A DNA stretch of 64,000 nt. Origin: Lumnitzera littorea (Eukaryota; Streptophyta; Magnoliopsida; Myrtales; Combretaceae). The position numbers and the translations under genes are program-made. The notes under the pieces were generated by a model. That model saw only the letters and a list, made by a program, of their open reading frames with translations, was not told the DNA's origin and did not search any database. The DNA lies in the NCBI GenBank assembly GCA_024138015.1, contig JAMXBB010000009.1, positions 38,957,787 to 39,021,786 of the forward strand, read 5' to 3'. This document shows positions 11,775 through 22,990 of the stretch, piece by piece. The first letter of the stretch is position 1; each line of letters opens with the position of its first letter.

Positions 11775-11794
11775 TAGTATCAAAGCCCGGTTCC
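11775..11794 (+). other. Primer-binding site for initiator tRNA-Met
   Basis: TAGTATCAAAGCCCGGTTCC, seven bases after the LTR end, is close to the complement of the 3' end of plant initiator Met tRNA (TGGTATCAGAGCCAGG...). Confidence 0.8.
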
Positions 11795-12124
11795 AAGAAA
11801 GAGTATGTAAAGTTGTAAGGAAGTTTTGTTAGCTTTGCTGTTAGTGGCTATTGTATTCCTTCCGTAGCTACTGTAGTATGTTTGTGTGGAGTAAGTCTAG
11901 AGTTGTGAGTTGTGTAGTGAAGATTTGTGTGTTGGTAATCATAGTTTCATTATTACTCTTTTCTTACTCTATTTTTCACTACGAAAGCAAAGCAAGTTCA
12001 TTTCTATTCTATTCGAGTAATTATTGGTATTAAAGTTGTTAGTTTGTTAGTTGAAGTTTTAGGTAATACGATAGCATTGTTTTCCCATGTATTGGGTTGT
12101 TAATCTATTTAAAAGTATTAGACG

Positions 12125-13500
12125 ATGTTGTACTCCGGTATTCAAGGTATTATTGGAGACTAGAGTGGTGGCACTCAACCTAGTCATGGTAATAATGGAA
12201 CTAATACTCTTAGTTCAGCTAATGACAAAGTTGATAGACTTACTAATCTTGTTGAGAGTCTAGTCATCGTAATGCAAGTTAATAGGCAATAACCCTAGGG
12301 TATGCTATAGCGTTACCCATATGAAAACGTTCTAGAGAGAGGCTGTGGCTAAGGTAACTGAACTAATCACCCAGTTCAACCCCTTTGAGCTAGAGGAGTT
12401 ACAAATTGAGCTACTAAACAAGACTAGAGTTGGAGGAGATTGAAGAAGACGATGAGGAGATAGATGTTGAGGACTATGGAGAGGAAGAAGAGATTGGTTA
12501 TTATCTAGTATAGGAGTTAGGACGTCAAGCTCCTTGAGGACTAGACAATATTAAGGTCTAAATCCTACCCTTTAGTGGAAGAGGAGATGTAGGTGAATAC
12601 TTGGAGTAGAAAGAGAAGGTTGAAAAGTTGTTTGACTATTATGGGTATATAGATGTTGTCAAGGTCCGACTTGCTACATTAGAGTTTATTGGGTATGCCA
12701 CAATGTGTTGGAAAAATCTAAATGCAACCAAAGTGAGGGATGGAAGGCGAGGAGTAAGGACCTAGGATGAGATGAAAAGGTTGTTAAGGGATAGATGTAT
12801 ACCCGAGACCTACTTACAAGATACATTTGTAAAGTTGTAAGAACTTTACCAAGGAGGCCAATCTATTGAAGACTATGTGAGAGGGTTCCAAATGCTTATG
12901 ATTCGAGTCAACGTAGAAGAACTAGAGGCTTATACAATATTAAGGTTCATTTCTAGGCTCAAATGTGAGATTCGTAACATTATGGAAGTACAGAGGTTTT
13001 ATACCTTAAAAGAGGCAATTAAGATAACGCAGAAGGTCGAAAAGTAGAGGAGAAGTACTTCGAGCCAACCTGGGCCAACATTCTCCTAAGCCCCTGTTCC
13101 GTGCCAACTTGTTTAAGTTGAGCCGAAGAGGCCACATAGAGCTAAGGATAGGAATAATTGACTTTACAATAGCCGAGTAGGTCAACAGGACTAAGCAAGA
13201 CAACCAACCCAAACTGAGGCTAAGTTGACCCCCAAGAACATATGAGACTGGATAGACCTCTAAACAAAAGACTAGCGAGATGAAGTGCTTTAAATGCTTA
13301 GGCTTCGGACATATGGCTGCTAAGTGTCCGAACCTATATGTCATGGTGCTCTGAAGAGAGGTAATGGATAGCACTGATAAGAGTGAGCCTAAAGAGGAGA
13401 AGGATATTGGAAAAGCTAAAGCCAAGGAGGAAGAGGTGACCTATGTCTATGCCGACTAGGGAGAAGTAATGACCCTAGTCTTGAGATAAGTATTGAGTTC
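12125..13500 (+). pseudogene. Element A gag
   Basis: Capsid-type polyprotein remnant. The first Met (12125) opens a frame leading to ANDKVDRLTNLVESLV, an acidic stretch at about 12440-12500, then EYLE-EKVEKLFDYY, RLATLEFIGYATM and EEMKRLLRDR, the usual gag core of this family. A CCHC knuckle (CFKCLGFGHMAAKC) at 13286-13327 is intact and would bind RNA. Several stops and frameshifts. Confidence 0.85.
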
Positions 13501-13529
13501 TCTACCGAGCTCCGAGGAAGATCAAAGGG

Positions 13530-13925
13530 AAAATTTATTCCATACCAAGTGTACCATCAAAGGACAATTGTGCACCATCATAGTGGACTGAGGAAGCTAT
13601 ACTAATGTGGTTGCACATCCTTTATGTAGAGGCTAAGTCTATCAACCTCAAAGCTTTCCTGACCTTATAAGCTACATTGGCTTCATGATAAGGGTACTTT
13701 GCATGTAACTGAACAAGTGACCTTACCATTCAATGTTGAAAATGTGTACAAGGATGAGGTAGTATGTAATGTTGTCCTTATGAAAGCCTCACATCTATTG
13801 CTTGGAAGACCTTGGTTGTTCAACCAACGTATTACTCATGATGGATATAAGAACACCTATGCCTTTATTAAAGATGAAAAGAAGATTATGCTACTACCTA
13901 TGACCCTATCCTAAGAAGAAGGCCG
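13530..13925 (+). pseudogene. Element A aspartic protease
   Basis: The active-site motif survives as Val-Asp-stop-Gly-Ser-Tyr-Thr-Asn-Val at about 13583-13610, with TGA in the position of Ser of the D-S/T-G triad. The distal part (13699-13914) is open and includes HLLLGRPWLFNQ, the conserved second protease block. It would have cleaved the gag-pol polyprotein. Confidence 0.8.
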
Positions 13926-13929
13926 TAGT

Positions 13930-15065
13930 GATAAGCTAAAGAGAGCTCTAAGCTACTAAAAAGGCCAAAGAGCCTATGTTTCTATTGATTAGAAGATTGT
14001 TGGAGATGATAGATTTAAAGGATGTTCCAAATGAAATTCAAAGGTTGATTGATGAGTTTACATACCTGTTTCTTGAGGAGCTGCCTAAAGGATCACCTCT
14101 AATCTGAGACATAAAGCATTATTTTGACTTGCAACTAGGCACCACCCTACTGAATTGACCTACATACAAAATGAATCCTAAGTAGGCTGCCGAGCTAAAA
14201 AGATAAGGGGATGAACTTATAGAGCGAGGATACATGAGGGAGAGCATGAGCCCTTGTGTTATACCAGCTTTGCTTGTCCTAAAGAAGGATGGTTTATAGA
14301 ATATGTGCATCGATAGTTGAGTAATTGATCAAACCACTGTTAAATGTAGGTACCTAATATCAAGGCTCAATGAGATGTTGGATGAGCTCTGTGGTGCCAA
14401 AATATTTTCAATGATTGATCTGTGAAGTGGCTATCACCAAATTCACATGAGATCGAGTGATGAGTGAAAGACTACTTTCAAGACTAAGCATGGTCTCTAC
14501 AATTGGTTAGTTATGTCGTTCGAACTTACTAATGCACCAAGCACATTCATAAGGTTAATGAATCATATGATGAGTCCTCTAATCAGAAGATGTATGGTCA
14601 TGCCCTTCGATGATATATTAGTATATGATGCCAACCTAAACAACCATATTCAACATCTTTGAGCAATTTTTTTCATTTTACGAACCGAGAAGTTTTATGG
14701 AAATTTAAAGAAATGTACATTCTACCAAGATAAAGTGGTTTTTCTTAGATTTATAGTGTTAGGGGAAGGAATCTAAGCAAATGAGGAAAAGATCTAAGCT
14801 ATTCTAGAATGGCCAATGTCAAAAAATGTTGCTGAAGTTCAAAGTTTTCATGGCCTAACTTCTTTTTATAGGCAATTCATCAAAAACTTTAGTACCATAA
14901 CCACCCCCTTAATTGAGCTAACAAAGAAGAGTGATGGGTTCAGATGGAACAATCAAGCTGAATAGAGCTTTAAGGAGATTAAAGAGAAGCTTACCTCTAC
15001 CTCTACCCCTATCCTATCACTACCGAATTTTGACAAACCCTTTGAATTGGAATGTGAAGTGTAAA
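13930..15065 (+). pseudogene. Element A reverse transcriptase
   Basis: Conserved RT blocks in order: KKDGL..MCID, FKTKHGLYNWLVM, LTNAPSTF, then MPFDDILVY at about 14600-14626, where the second Tyr-type position is Pro but both catalytic Asp remain. After that come FHGLTSFYRQFIKNFSTI and [14 protein letters not shown]. In-frame stops interrupt it repeatedly; downstream the frame holds for long stretches. Confidence 0.88.
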
Positions 15066-15440
15066 GCATTAGAATTGGTACAGTCCTGATGCAAGAGTAA
15101 TGACCTATTGCCTACCATAGTGAGAAGCTTAGTGGTGCTACCTTAAACTATTTTCTATATGAGAAAAAGATCTACTCTCTTTTCTAAGCCCTTACTGTTT
15201 AGCAACACTACTTGCTGCTACGAAAGTTTATTGTTTACACTGACTATGAATCATTGAAGCATCTTAGGAGTCATAAGAAACTATAGAAGAGATAAGCCAA
15301 ATGATTAGAGTTTATGGAAGGATTTTCATATGTGATCCAATACGAAAAGGGAAGTGCAAATGTGGTCACTGATGCTCTGTCATGTTAGAAAACCCTATTG
15401 ACTAATTTATAGACAAAATTACTAAGATTTTCGCTTATCA
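15066..15440 (+). pseudogene. Element A RNase H domain
   Basis: Reads IGTVLMQE, then SEKLSGATLNYF, HYLLLRKFIVYTDYESLKHL, and ANVVTDALS before the linker to integrase. It would degrade the RNA strand of the hybrid. Stops at about one in thirty codons. Confidence 0.8.
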
Positions 15441-16416
15441 TCAAGTAGTATGCTAATGACCTTCATTTCGATCCTATTATTAACTAGTGCCAAGAAAGAG
15501 TAGTTGTTGGAAAATATTATCTTAAAGGTGGCTATCTGTTCAAGGAATGAAGGTTGTATATACTAAAATGTTCCACACGTGAGTTCTGGTTAGGGAAGTT
15601 CATAGTGGTGGATTATCTAGTCACTTTGGGGAAACTAAGACAGCCAAACTATTGAAAGAAAACTTTTATTAACCTAGTTTAGCTAAGGATGTACATAAGG
15701 TAGTTGGTAATTGTGAAGTATGCAAGTGAGCTAAGGGGAAGAGAGAGCCCCATGAAGAATACATGCCCCTGGCAACACCAACGCCAAACTAATGGCCAAA
15801 CTAAAGTAGTGAATAAGAAGCTAGGAAACTTACTCAAAGTTGTCGTGGTAAAGAACTTGAGGGACTAGGACCTACGTCTACCAGTTGTGGAATTCGCATA
15901 TAACCAAACTATTCATAATACCACTAGGAAAACCCCATTTGAGGTCGTCTATGACCTCAATCCTACTATTCCCCTAAATATAATCAACACACTTATAGTT
16001 GCTAAAAAGAGTCAATCCGGAGTTAACTAAGCTTAAGAATTGCAAGAGCAACACCAGTCTATAACTAGGAAGATTGCCAAGTTCAATCGGAGACAATAAG
16101 AGATTGGTAGCCAAGGCCATTGAGCTGTTTCTTTCCAACTAAGAGACTTAGTATGGATATACCTTAGCCGGGAACAATTCTTGCACTTAAGACAAGGCAA
16201 GCCATCTCCTTGAGCTAATTGTCTATTCAAGGTCCTAAAGAAGGTCAACTACAGTGCCTACCAAAACGAGTTACCTAATAACCATGGTGTCTCCCTTGCT
16301 TTCAATATGTTCAACCTAATTCCTCACCAACTAGTAAAGGGCTCTACAAGTGTCACAGAAGAAGAGCAAGAGACCACTTCAAATTTAAGGACAAATCTTT
16401 CTTACCCCCAAGCAGA
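15441..16416 (+). pseudogene. Element A integrase lacking its catalytic core
   Basis: The zinc-binding part is present (REVHSGGLSSHFG, then CEVCK-AKGKREPHEEY at 15715-15765). Directly after PLATP (about 15775) the sequence jumps to QTNGQTKVVNKKLGNLL. The segment that carries the first two acidic residues of the DDE triad, roughly 110-120 residues in relatives C and F, is absent. The C-terminal part continues to the LTR with stops. A degraded polypurine region precedes 16417. Confidence 0.85.
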
Positions 16417-17279
16417 TGATAAGAATTAACCCCTTAAACCAATCACACGAAGCCAAGCTAGAGGACTCCAAGGACTCACTTGTAGAATACTAGTAGGAAG
16501 CTTTATCCAAGATGGAAATTCTTATCCTGACCTCTGTGTTTCCCTTTTTTGCCAACTTAACTGCCAAGCCTTTACATACGCCAAACTTACTGAATAGTTG
16601 TGCTATGACAGAATATCTAAGCAAACAACCCCAAGACTAACCTAGTTGAGCTCTCAAACCAATAACAGATGTCCAACCCCAACCCCTGTTGACTACTTTA
16701 CAGTGAGACTGATTGGGCTTCAACCTAATCCTATTCAGGTCGGCCTCTAACTGCAAATTCTTTTTCTCGTTTACTTTGTACCGTATTTCTAATGTCCAGC
16801 TTCCAAGTGATACATCTTTTCTAATACGACATTTTAAAATAATTCTTTACTTTTCATACTAAATATTCTTTATCTCTTTTACCCTTTTTAGTATGTATTG
16901 CATAACCCAATTATAAGAATACCCTTTTATCTTTTCATTACATGTAAAGTAACCCTAGTGGATGAGCATATGAACCTTCACTTAATTGTATATAAGAATC
17001 CATCCTCAACATCAGAATGCAATCAAGTTTCCTTTGAACAACTCTAGTGTTCTCATTATCCTTCAACTCTTATCTATTCCTTTTATCAAGGATTAGTGGT
17101 GAGTGACCCTTCAGTTTGGATCGATGAATCATATTTGGTAAATTGTAGGTCGAGAAGGATCAATTGGTATATCATATTCAGTTAGTAGCTACCTAGGTTT
17201 TGCTAACTTTTTATTTGTTTTCTTTTTTGCTCACTTTGTTGTGTTGTTTCTCCAACTATCTGACCCCAAAGATGCATCA
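16417..17279 (+). repeat. Element A 3' LTR
   Basis: 863 bases from TGATAAGAATTAACCC to GATGCATCA, followed immediately by the CACTT duplication. Confidence 0.92.
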
Positions 17280-17284
17280 CACTT

Positions 17285-18679
17285 ACCTGATCAAAAGGGA
17301 CTCCAAGTGTAGGGAAACATGGATACAGATTTGGCTAATTTAACTTTATAAGTTTTCATCAGGATTCATCAAAGTTTAACTCTTTTTAACAAACTTTTCA
17401 TTTTTTTTTTTCAAACTGGAAAACCGATTGACTGATAATGGGGTGAAATCCCTAAACAAAACTAACCTTTTAAGCTTTGAAAGAGAAGCTAATCGTCTTG
17501 AATGGGTTAGTAATGTGAAAACTAGATAACATGATGGATCAACTCAAGGTGTTGAGAATTTGGCAACCAAGATTGACTTAGGAAGGAAGTGTCGAAATGG
17601 AATCAAGAATTTTTTTTTTTTTTTTAACTAAAGGAGACTTGGAATGGTTGTTAGGGACTGAATCCCTTGAGTTGATAAAAATTATTTTAAGAGAAAAGTG
17701 GGATTGCATCCATTGACCTATATCTAAGTTAAGGTTAACATCTTAGAAATAAGACGGACATGTAATAGCACTACAAGATAAAAGAACCTTTTGAAAATGA
17801 GATCAAATTGTTGGAGAGGACATGAGTGGCTGCTAGGGCATGCAGCACTGGGTGCTTTTCAAAGACTCAAAACGGATTGCTTTAGAGATTTTTCATAAAG
17901 TTGTTTGCAAGAGAAATTCTTTTCTTCTCTTTCTCGCTCTATCTCTCTCTTTTTGAAATTTACTAACTAGTGAAAATTCTTATTAAAACCCTTCCTTTCC
18001 TTGATAACTTGATAAGGAATTTTACATTCCTCTCAATTTATGAAGACCTTTTTTTTTTTTAATCTAGTACCATCAGGTTTAGTCTTATTCAAATCTAATG
18101 ACATTGTAGGCATGTTGATTTAGATGGTTAGATTTTGTGACTTTGAGTATATCTTTACTATGGTAGCTTAAGATCAATTTTATTTGAAGAGGACTTCCCT
18201 TCATACTCTCAATTTGATTTTTACTATTGACTACTGTTCCGAAAATTGTGGCCTAATTTGTAAGTGATATGCCTTACTTAATTCATTAGGTCTTTTTCTG
18301 TTTAGTATTGTAAATTAAGCTTTTGATTAAATGGTTTCAAGGAGGACCTATGCAAAGGGTCTATTTTTGAAAGAATTACTTATTCAACCTTGGTTTACAA
18401 ATCAAGAACTCTCATAAAAGACTAGAAGTGTGCTTGCCCTAGCTTCAAAGACAATTTTCACTTAAGATTAATTATTCTCTATGATCAAAAGAAATTTTAT
18501 TTAGTATGGATGGGTAAGCCTTGTGTTTTGTGATTCAAGACGGGTAAGGTGGTTTCATGTTTATGATTTGGAATGTGGTTAGAGGACTTTATGTTCTAGG
18601 GCTTGGAAATTAATCTAGAAGGGGTATCAAGTTGTTTAGGTTGACTCTAAGGCCCTCTTCTTTTGTAGATTGGAGCAAT
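17285..18679 (-). other. Internal or LTR sequence of element X, no gene seen
   Basis: Continues X on the right of element A. The minus strand at 17280-17289 reads CAG then GTAAGTG, a splice-donor-like junction facing the NRPE1-like fragment. No protein was recognised. T-rich and A-rich runs at 17400-17412 and 17611-17625. If it is LTR, it no longer resembles the 3' LTR. Confidence 0.4.
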
Positions 18680-18891
18680 TATATTTAGGTTTCTATTCTT
18701 TTTTATTAATACATATATGTCCACTTTTGTTTTTCTTTTTGAATTTCCTAATTTTTATATGTTTTTCAATTTTCCAATTTTTTGGTATTTTCAAGGTTTT
18801 CTAATCTTTTTTTGTATTTTTTAATTGTGATTGTTTTTATTACCTAAAAGAAATTCTAAAACTACCATAGGGTAACAATGGGGTGTCTACA
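18680..18891 (-). repeat. Start of the element X 5' LTR
   Basis: Minus strand begins TGTAGACACCCC at 18891. The first ~180-200 bases match the first part of the LTR at 8048, including the TTTTAGGTAATAAAAA block. Similarity fades leftwards, so the 5' LTR is either truncated or rearranged. Confidence 0.65.
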
Positions 18892-18896
18892 ACATT

Positions 18897-19337
18897 GACT
18901 ATTGATTTATTGTTGCCATTTGTTGAACTTAGCAATTTGCTCAACTACTAATGATATAACATATGATGTTCTTAAGCTTAGTCAATTCTAGACAAGCTCT
19001 CTTCAGATGTTGTTGGGGCCTTAACTAAGTCTAAGGGAGTGGTCGAGTTGAAATCACAGACAACCATGAAGTGGGGTTTCCTAGTGGTGCTTTAGACAAT
19101 TTAGTTGTATGTAAGCTCTATAATAAGTAAGCACAAGTCCCAATCCCTTACGTTCTTTCCAATAACAAGCGATGAACTACCTCAAATTATCTATCAGTTT
19201 AAGGGTAGCTACTAGAGTTGAACATAAGCTTCGAGACTTTATGTGGTCAGACTACTTGTAAAAACATATGAATAATATATAAAATATCATTAGTTTGGCA
19301 GCATGATATGAAGTGTGCTATTTTGTTGAAGCAATCA
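18897..19337 (-). pseudogene. Element B integrase, middle part
   Basis: The minus strand shows FNKIAHF next to the D3 insertion, then KLMFNSSS, IGKNVRDWDLCL, STTRKPHF and QIAKFNK, stopping at the X insertion. About 25 residues around the second catalytic Asp are missing between the HKV and KLMF blocks (near 19235). The codon for the first catalytic Asp lies at the D3 boundary (19335-19337). Confidence 0.8.
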
Positions 19338-20232
19338 TGATATGGATCATTGGGAATGTTAACAAACAACTACCAAGATTATGCAAACCAAAAAGGTAGG
19401 TCCAAACCCCAAGATGGTTTGAAGGATAAATGGTAGTTGAAGGTTAAGTAGGAGATGTTATGCATTGATGGTAGATATGACACACCAACACCTCATACGA
19501 GCTAGAATTATACTTGATATGATATGCAAGTATAATGCAAGGTTGCTTGCCACTAGTCTATGCTCAATGGTCTATATAAGAGCTCTTCAAGGTCTTGGTT
19601 CTTAAAGAGAAAAAACAAGCTTAAGAAGGAAGTATAATGTCCAAAATTTAATCTTACTTACCTACAGCTGTTACTTATTACAAATATTTACATGGCCTAA
19701 TTAAGGTAAGTCCTAGGTTAACATAAATTAAAAAAACGATTTCTACTAAAAAAGGAAAGATACATAGTTTACAAGGGTAAATTCGTAAATAAACAAAAAT
19801 AATATTCAGGTCAAAGGATAGTACGATTGTTGAAAATGAGGTACATATCAATTGTTCATTATGTGGTCCTGATGGTATTGCTTGTAGAGTAGAGCTTATT
19901 CGAGTAAAGCAGGTTCGGTCGATTGCTCGACAGCTCGACTATTTAAGGCTTAAGAAAGGTTAGTCTAATAAGTGGCCATTCTGGTCAGCCTCAACTAGTT
20001 GCTTCAGAAGTGGGGCAGCTCAACTTTAGTTGTTTCTCAACATAGTAGCATTGGCAGCTTTATCTACTTCTATTTAACTAAAGCAGAATAGTTCAGAGGA
20101 GCTTAGGAGAAGTCTATAATCTTCTTAGATGAAGTGCTCCTTATCTTAGTCAAGTTTTGGTTGATGGCTACATGTACCAGGGAAACAAACCTACGCACCC
20201 TTAATCGTGTGATAGGTCCTTGATTCCTATCA
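19338..20232 (-). mobile_element. D3: solo LTR of the D family in the B integrase
   Basis: 895 bases from TGATATGGATCATTG to CCTTGATTCCTATCA, matching the D LTRs at 46704, 48191 and 62243. B integrase resumes on both sides. No matching five-base duplication was found (AATCA left, ACCAT right) and a few B codons are lost, so the site was trimmed. A solo LTR normally results from LTR-LTR recombination. Confidence 0.8.
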
Positions 20233-21109
20233 ACCATCCTTAAGATATGCTAGGCAACCCTAGGAGAAAGTCCATATTGAGGTCAACCCAAGGGCAGGTT
20301 GGAGTGAGTAGGGGCATATACTCTTCATTAGGCTCCCTTCTTCCCTTTACCCTTATACAATTTTCACAACTACTGAGCACCTTATGAACATCTCATACCA
20401 TCCCTAATTAGTGGAAATTTTCCTTAAGAAGTTCGATAGTCTTAGTCTCTTTGAAATGTTAGACAAGCCTCTACTATTAGCTTCTTGAAATAAAAATTTT
20501 TTGGTAAAATAGCTTGGAATGCATAGTTGTCAACCTCAAAACAAGTATCCGTCCTTCAAATAGTACCCCCTTACTACACATCCATCCTTGTGCTTCTCAA
20601 CAATCAAACAAAACTAAGGGTCTTAAGCATATTGTTGCATGACGAGGGAGAAACCATGTAACTTGTTCTATAGAGTTATGAGTAGAATTTGATGCCCTAA
20701 GAGTGCATTGACCACCAATTAAAACTTCCCTTCTTATGATGCATCAGGTATGAGAATCCCTCTATAAATTCTAGCAATTTGGCTTGCCTCCTTGAAGTTT
20801 ATTTTAGCTCTTAAGGTGCTTTAAGGGCTCATAGTCTATATATATGACAAACTTCCTTAACAATAAATAATGCTACCATATGCTTAAGGTTGGGAATAGA
20901 AAGTAGAGCTCTTTCTCATATATCAAGTATTTCAAGCAATACCCATTAGCTTTTCACTACGATAAGTCATAGGTCAACATTCTTACATTAACACAGTACC
21001 AATTTCAATGCCTAAGGCATTGCACTCCAACTCAAAGGCCTTCATAAAGTCAAGCAAGGCGAACACTAGGGCTAAGGTTAACTTTTCCTTAATTTCTTGG
21101 AAGCTCTTC
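20233..21109 (-). pseudogene. Element B RNase H and integrase N-terminus
   Basis: From the right: ESFQEIKEKLTLAL-type end of RT, a Glu-Leu-Glu-Cys block, PMTYRSEKL of RNase H, then the integrase zinc region and NMDFLLGLPSIS ending at D3. Its 5' continuation is at 29154, beyond element C. 21105-21109 (TCTTC) is one copy of the C duplication. Confidence 0.75.
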
Positions 21110-21934
21110 TGATGCGTCTCTAGGGTCATACACATGGAGAAGCACCACAATAAATGAACTGAAAAGGAAACAGAAAGAAAACTAGCAAAGTCTGGGCAGC
21201 TACCGAATAGATTTGACTCACCACTCGATCTTACTCAGCTTACAACCGCTGGATATGACACACCGGTCCAAATTGAAGGGTTACTCACCACTACTCCTTG
21301 CTAAAGGGAATAGATAAGAGTTAAATGATAACGAGAACACTAAGGTTGCTCTAGTGAGTAAATTTGTATTGAAAGTTAAATATGTGCATATAAGGAAAGT
21401 GGGGGGTTTATATACTTGCCCACTAGGGTTATTTTACACGCATGAAAAGACAAAAGGGTATTTTACAATTACGTTACATTAATCATACTAAAAAGGGGTT
21501 AAAAGGACAAAGAATATCAAGTATGGGAAAGAAAGAATCATTCAAGAATGTTGTGTTAGAAGGTAAGTATCACTTTATGGTTATATGTCAAGAGTATGAT
21601 ACACAAGCAAAAACAGGAAGTACTGGGAATTAGGGGCTAACCTGATTTAGATCAAGTCTAAAGCTAATCAGCCTAGCAAAAAGGTTAGCTGTCTTAAAGT
21701 CAGACGCTAATCAGTTAGGTGGGTAACTCGACTAGTTCTTGGCTGTCTTCTGGATTAAGACTTCGCTATTAGGTAGAAGCATGTTGGATACATGTGAGGA
21801 TCTAAGAGATAGATCAGCAAGAGATCGGATCAGGATAAGAGTCCCCATCTCGGTTATGGCTTAGAGCTAGTATTTTCTGTGTGAGCCCTTAAAGTCCTCT
21901 AGCTCAGCTTCTTGTGATTGTTCTAGGGAGTTGA
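21110..21934 (-). repeat. Element C 3' LTR
   Basis: Matches 28316-29153. A small deletion removed the first ~9 bases of the LTR together with the polypurine tract: ACAAATCTA is followed directly by TCAACTCCC on the minus strand (near 21930). Confidence 0.88.
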
Positions 21935-21939
21935 TAGAT

Positions 21940-22990
21940 TTGTACTCAAATATGAAGCAATTTTTTTCCATTCTCTTAGGGTGCTCATGGGGTCTTCTGT
22001 TGGTCGATGGGGAATCAAATTGCACACATTAAAGGTAGAGGAGACACCAGTGATCAAGCAACTTGATTTGGTAGGCGTTGTGATTGATCTTCTTCAGGAC
22101 TTTGAATAGGTTGTTACCTCGAGGAGAGAGTTTGCTTTGGCTTAAGTGTAGAAATTGCTCTTGGATGAGGTAAATCCATACTAAATCTCCTGGTTAGAAA
22201 AAAAATAGTTCGGTGGTCTTGGCTACCAATCTCTTGTTGTCTCTAATTGAACTTGGCGATCTTCCTTATGATAGACTGGTGCAACTCATGCAATTTTTGG
22301 GCTCAATCCACTCCGAAGTGACTTTCTTTAGTAGTTACTAGGGTATCAATCATATCTAGGGGAACAGTAGAGTTAAGGCTACAGATGACCTCAAATGCAA
22401 TCTTTCCAGTAGTGCTATGAATAGTTCGATTATATGCGAACTCCACAACTAATAGGCATAGATCCCAATCCCTCAGGTTCTTCCCTACAACAATTCTAAG
22501 TAGATTTCCTAGCATCCTGTTTACCACTTCAGTCTATTCATCAATCTAAGGGTGGCTAATGGAGCTAAATATGAGTTTGGTCCCAAGTCTCCTCTAAAAG
22601 GTCTTCTAAAAATAGCTCAAGAATTTTGTGTCCCCATCTAAGATAATTGTCTTTGATACTCTGTGTAGTCAAACGATCTCCTACAAAAACAAATTAGTAA
22701 TATATAGAGCATTGTTAGTCCAATGGCATGGAACAAAGTACGCCATCTTACTAAAACTATCCACTACAACAAAAATAGAATCTTTCCCTTTAGATGTTCG
22801 GGGTAAACCTAGGACAAAGTCCATGTTGAAGTGAACCCAAGGTAAAGTTGGCATCAGCAGAGGCATGTACCTTCCATAGGGTTCTCTCTTCCTCTTAACA
22901 TACTAACACACTTCACAACTACTAACTACCTTATGGACATCCTTAGCCAAACCTAGCCAGTAGAAGTTTTCCTTCAATAGATCGGTGGTC
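21940..22990 (-). pseudogene. Element C integrase
   Basis: Zinc region (GLSGHFG, then CEVC) at 22870-22960. Catalytic core has FVVVDSFSKMAYF (first Asp) within the open stretch 22681-22866, ILDGDTKFLSYF (second Asp) and TEVVNRMLGNLL (Glu), so all three acidic residues remain. EFAYNRTIHSTT follows in 22303-22527, then a C-terminal block up to a small deletion at the LTR border. Stops at several former Gln, Trp and Arg codons. Confidence 0.88.

Larger units (their letters stand above)
10925..17279 (+). mobile_element. Full-length gypsy element A inserted in X
   Basis: 6355 bases flanked by perfect CACTT duplications (10920-10924 and 17280-17284). LTRs are 843 and 863 bases, with a PBS after the 5' LTR, then gag, protease, RT, RNase H and integrase in order on the plus strand. 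Every ORF has many stops, largely TAG/TGA/TAA at positions where relatives have Gln, Trp or Arg. The integrase core is deleted. It is dead but structurally complete enough to define the family. Confidence 0.92.
5681..18891 (-). mobile_element. Non-autonomous LTR element X carrying an NRPE1 fragment; split by element A
   Basis: Minus-strand element with its start (TGTAGACACCCC) at 18891 and its end at 5681. It is flanked by ACATT (18892-18896) and ACCTC (5676-5680), each one base off an inferred ACCTT that restores the Ser-Gln-Gly reading of the split B integrase. Excluding element A (6.36 kb) it is about 6.85 kb. It has a 2.37-kb 3' LTR, a polypurine tract, a 110-bp tandem array, non-coding sequence and an NRPE1 pseudogene in element orientation, but no recognisable gag-pol. 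The LTR start and 3' tandem repeats recall the Tat/Ogre lineage or LARD-type derivatives; this is inference. Confidence 0.7.

Noticed and set aside
13006..13425. 139-residue open frame on the minus strand
   Set aside because: It is the complement of the element A gag and zinc-knuckle region, which has clear protein meaning on the plus strand.
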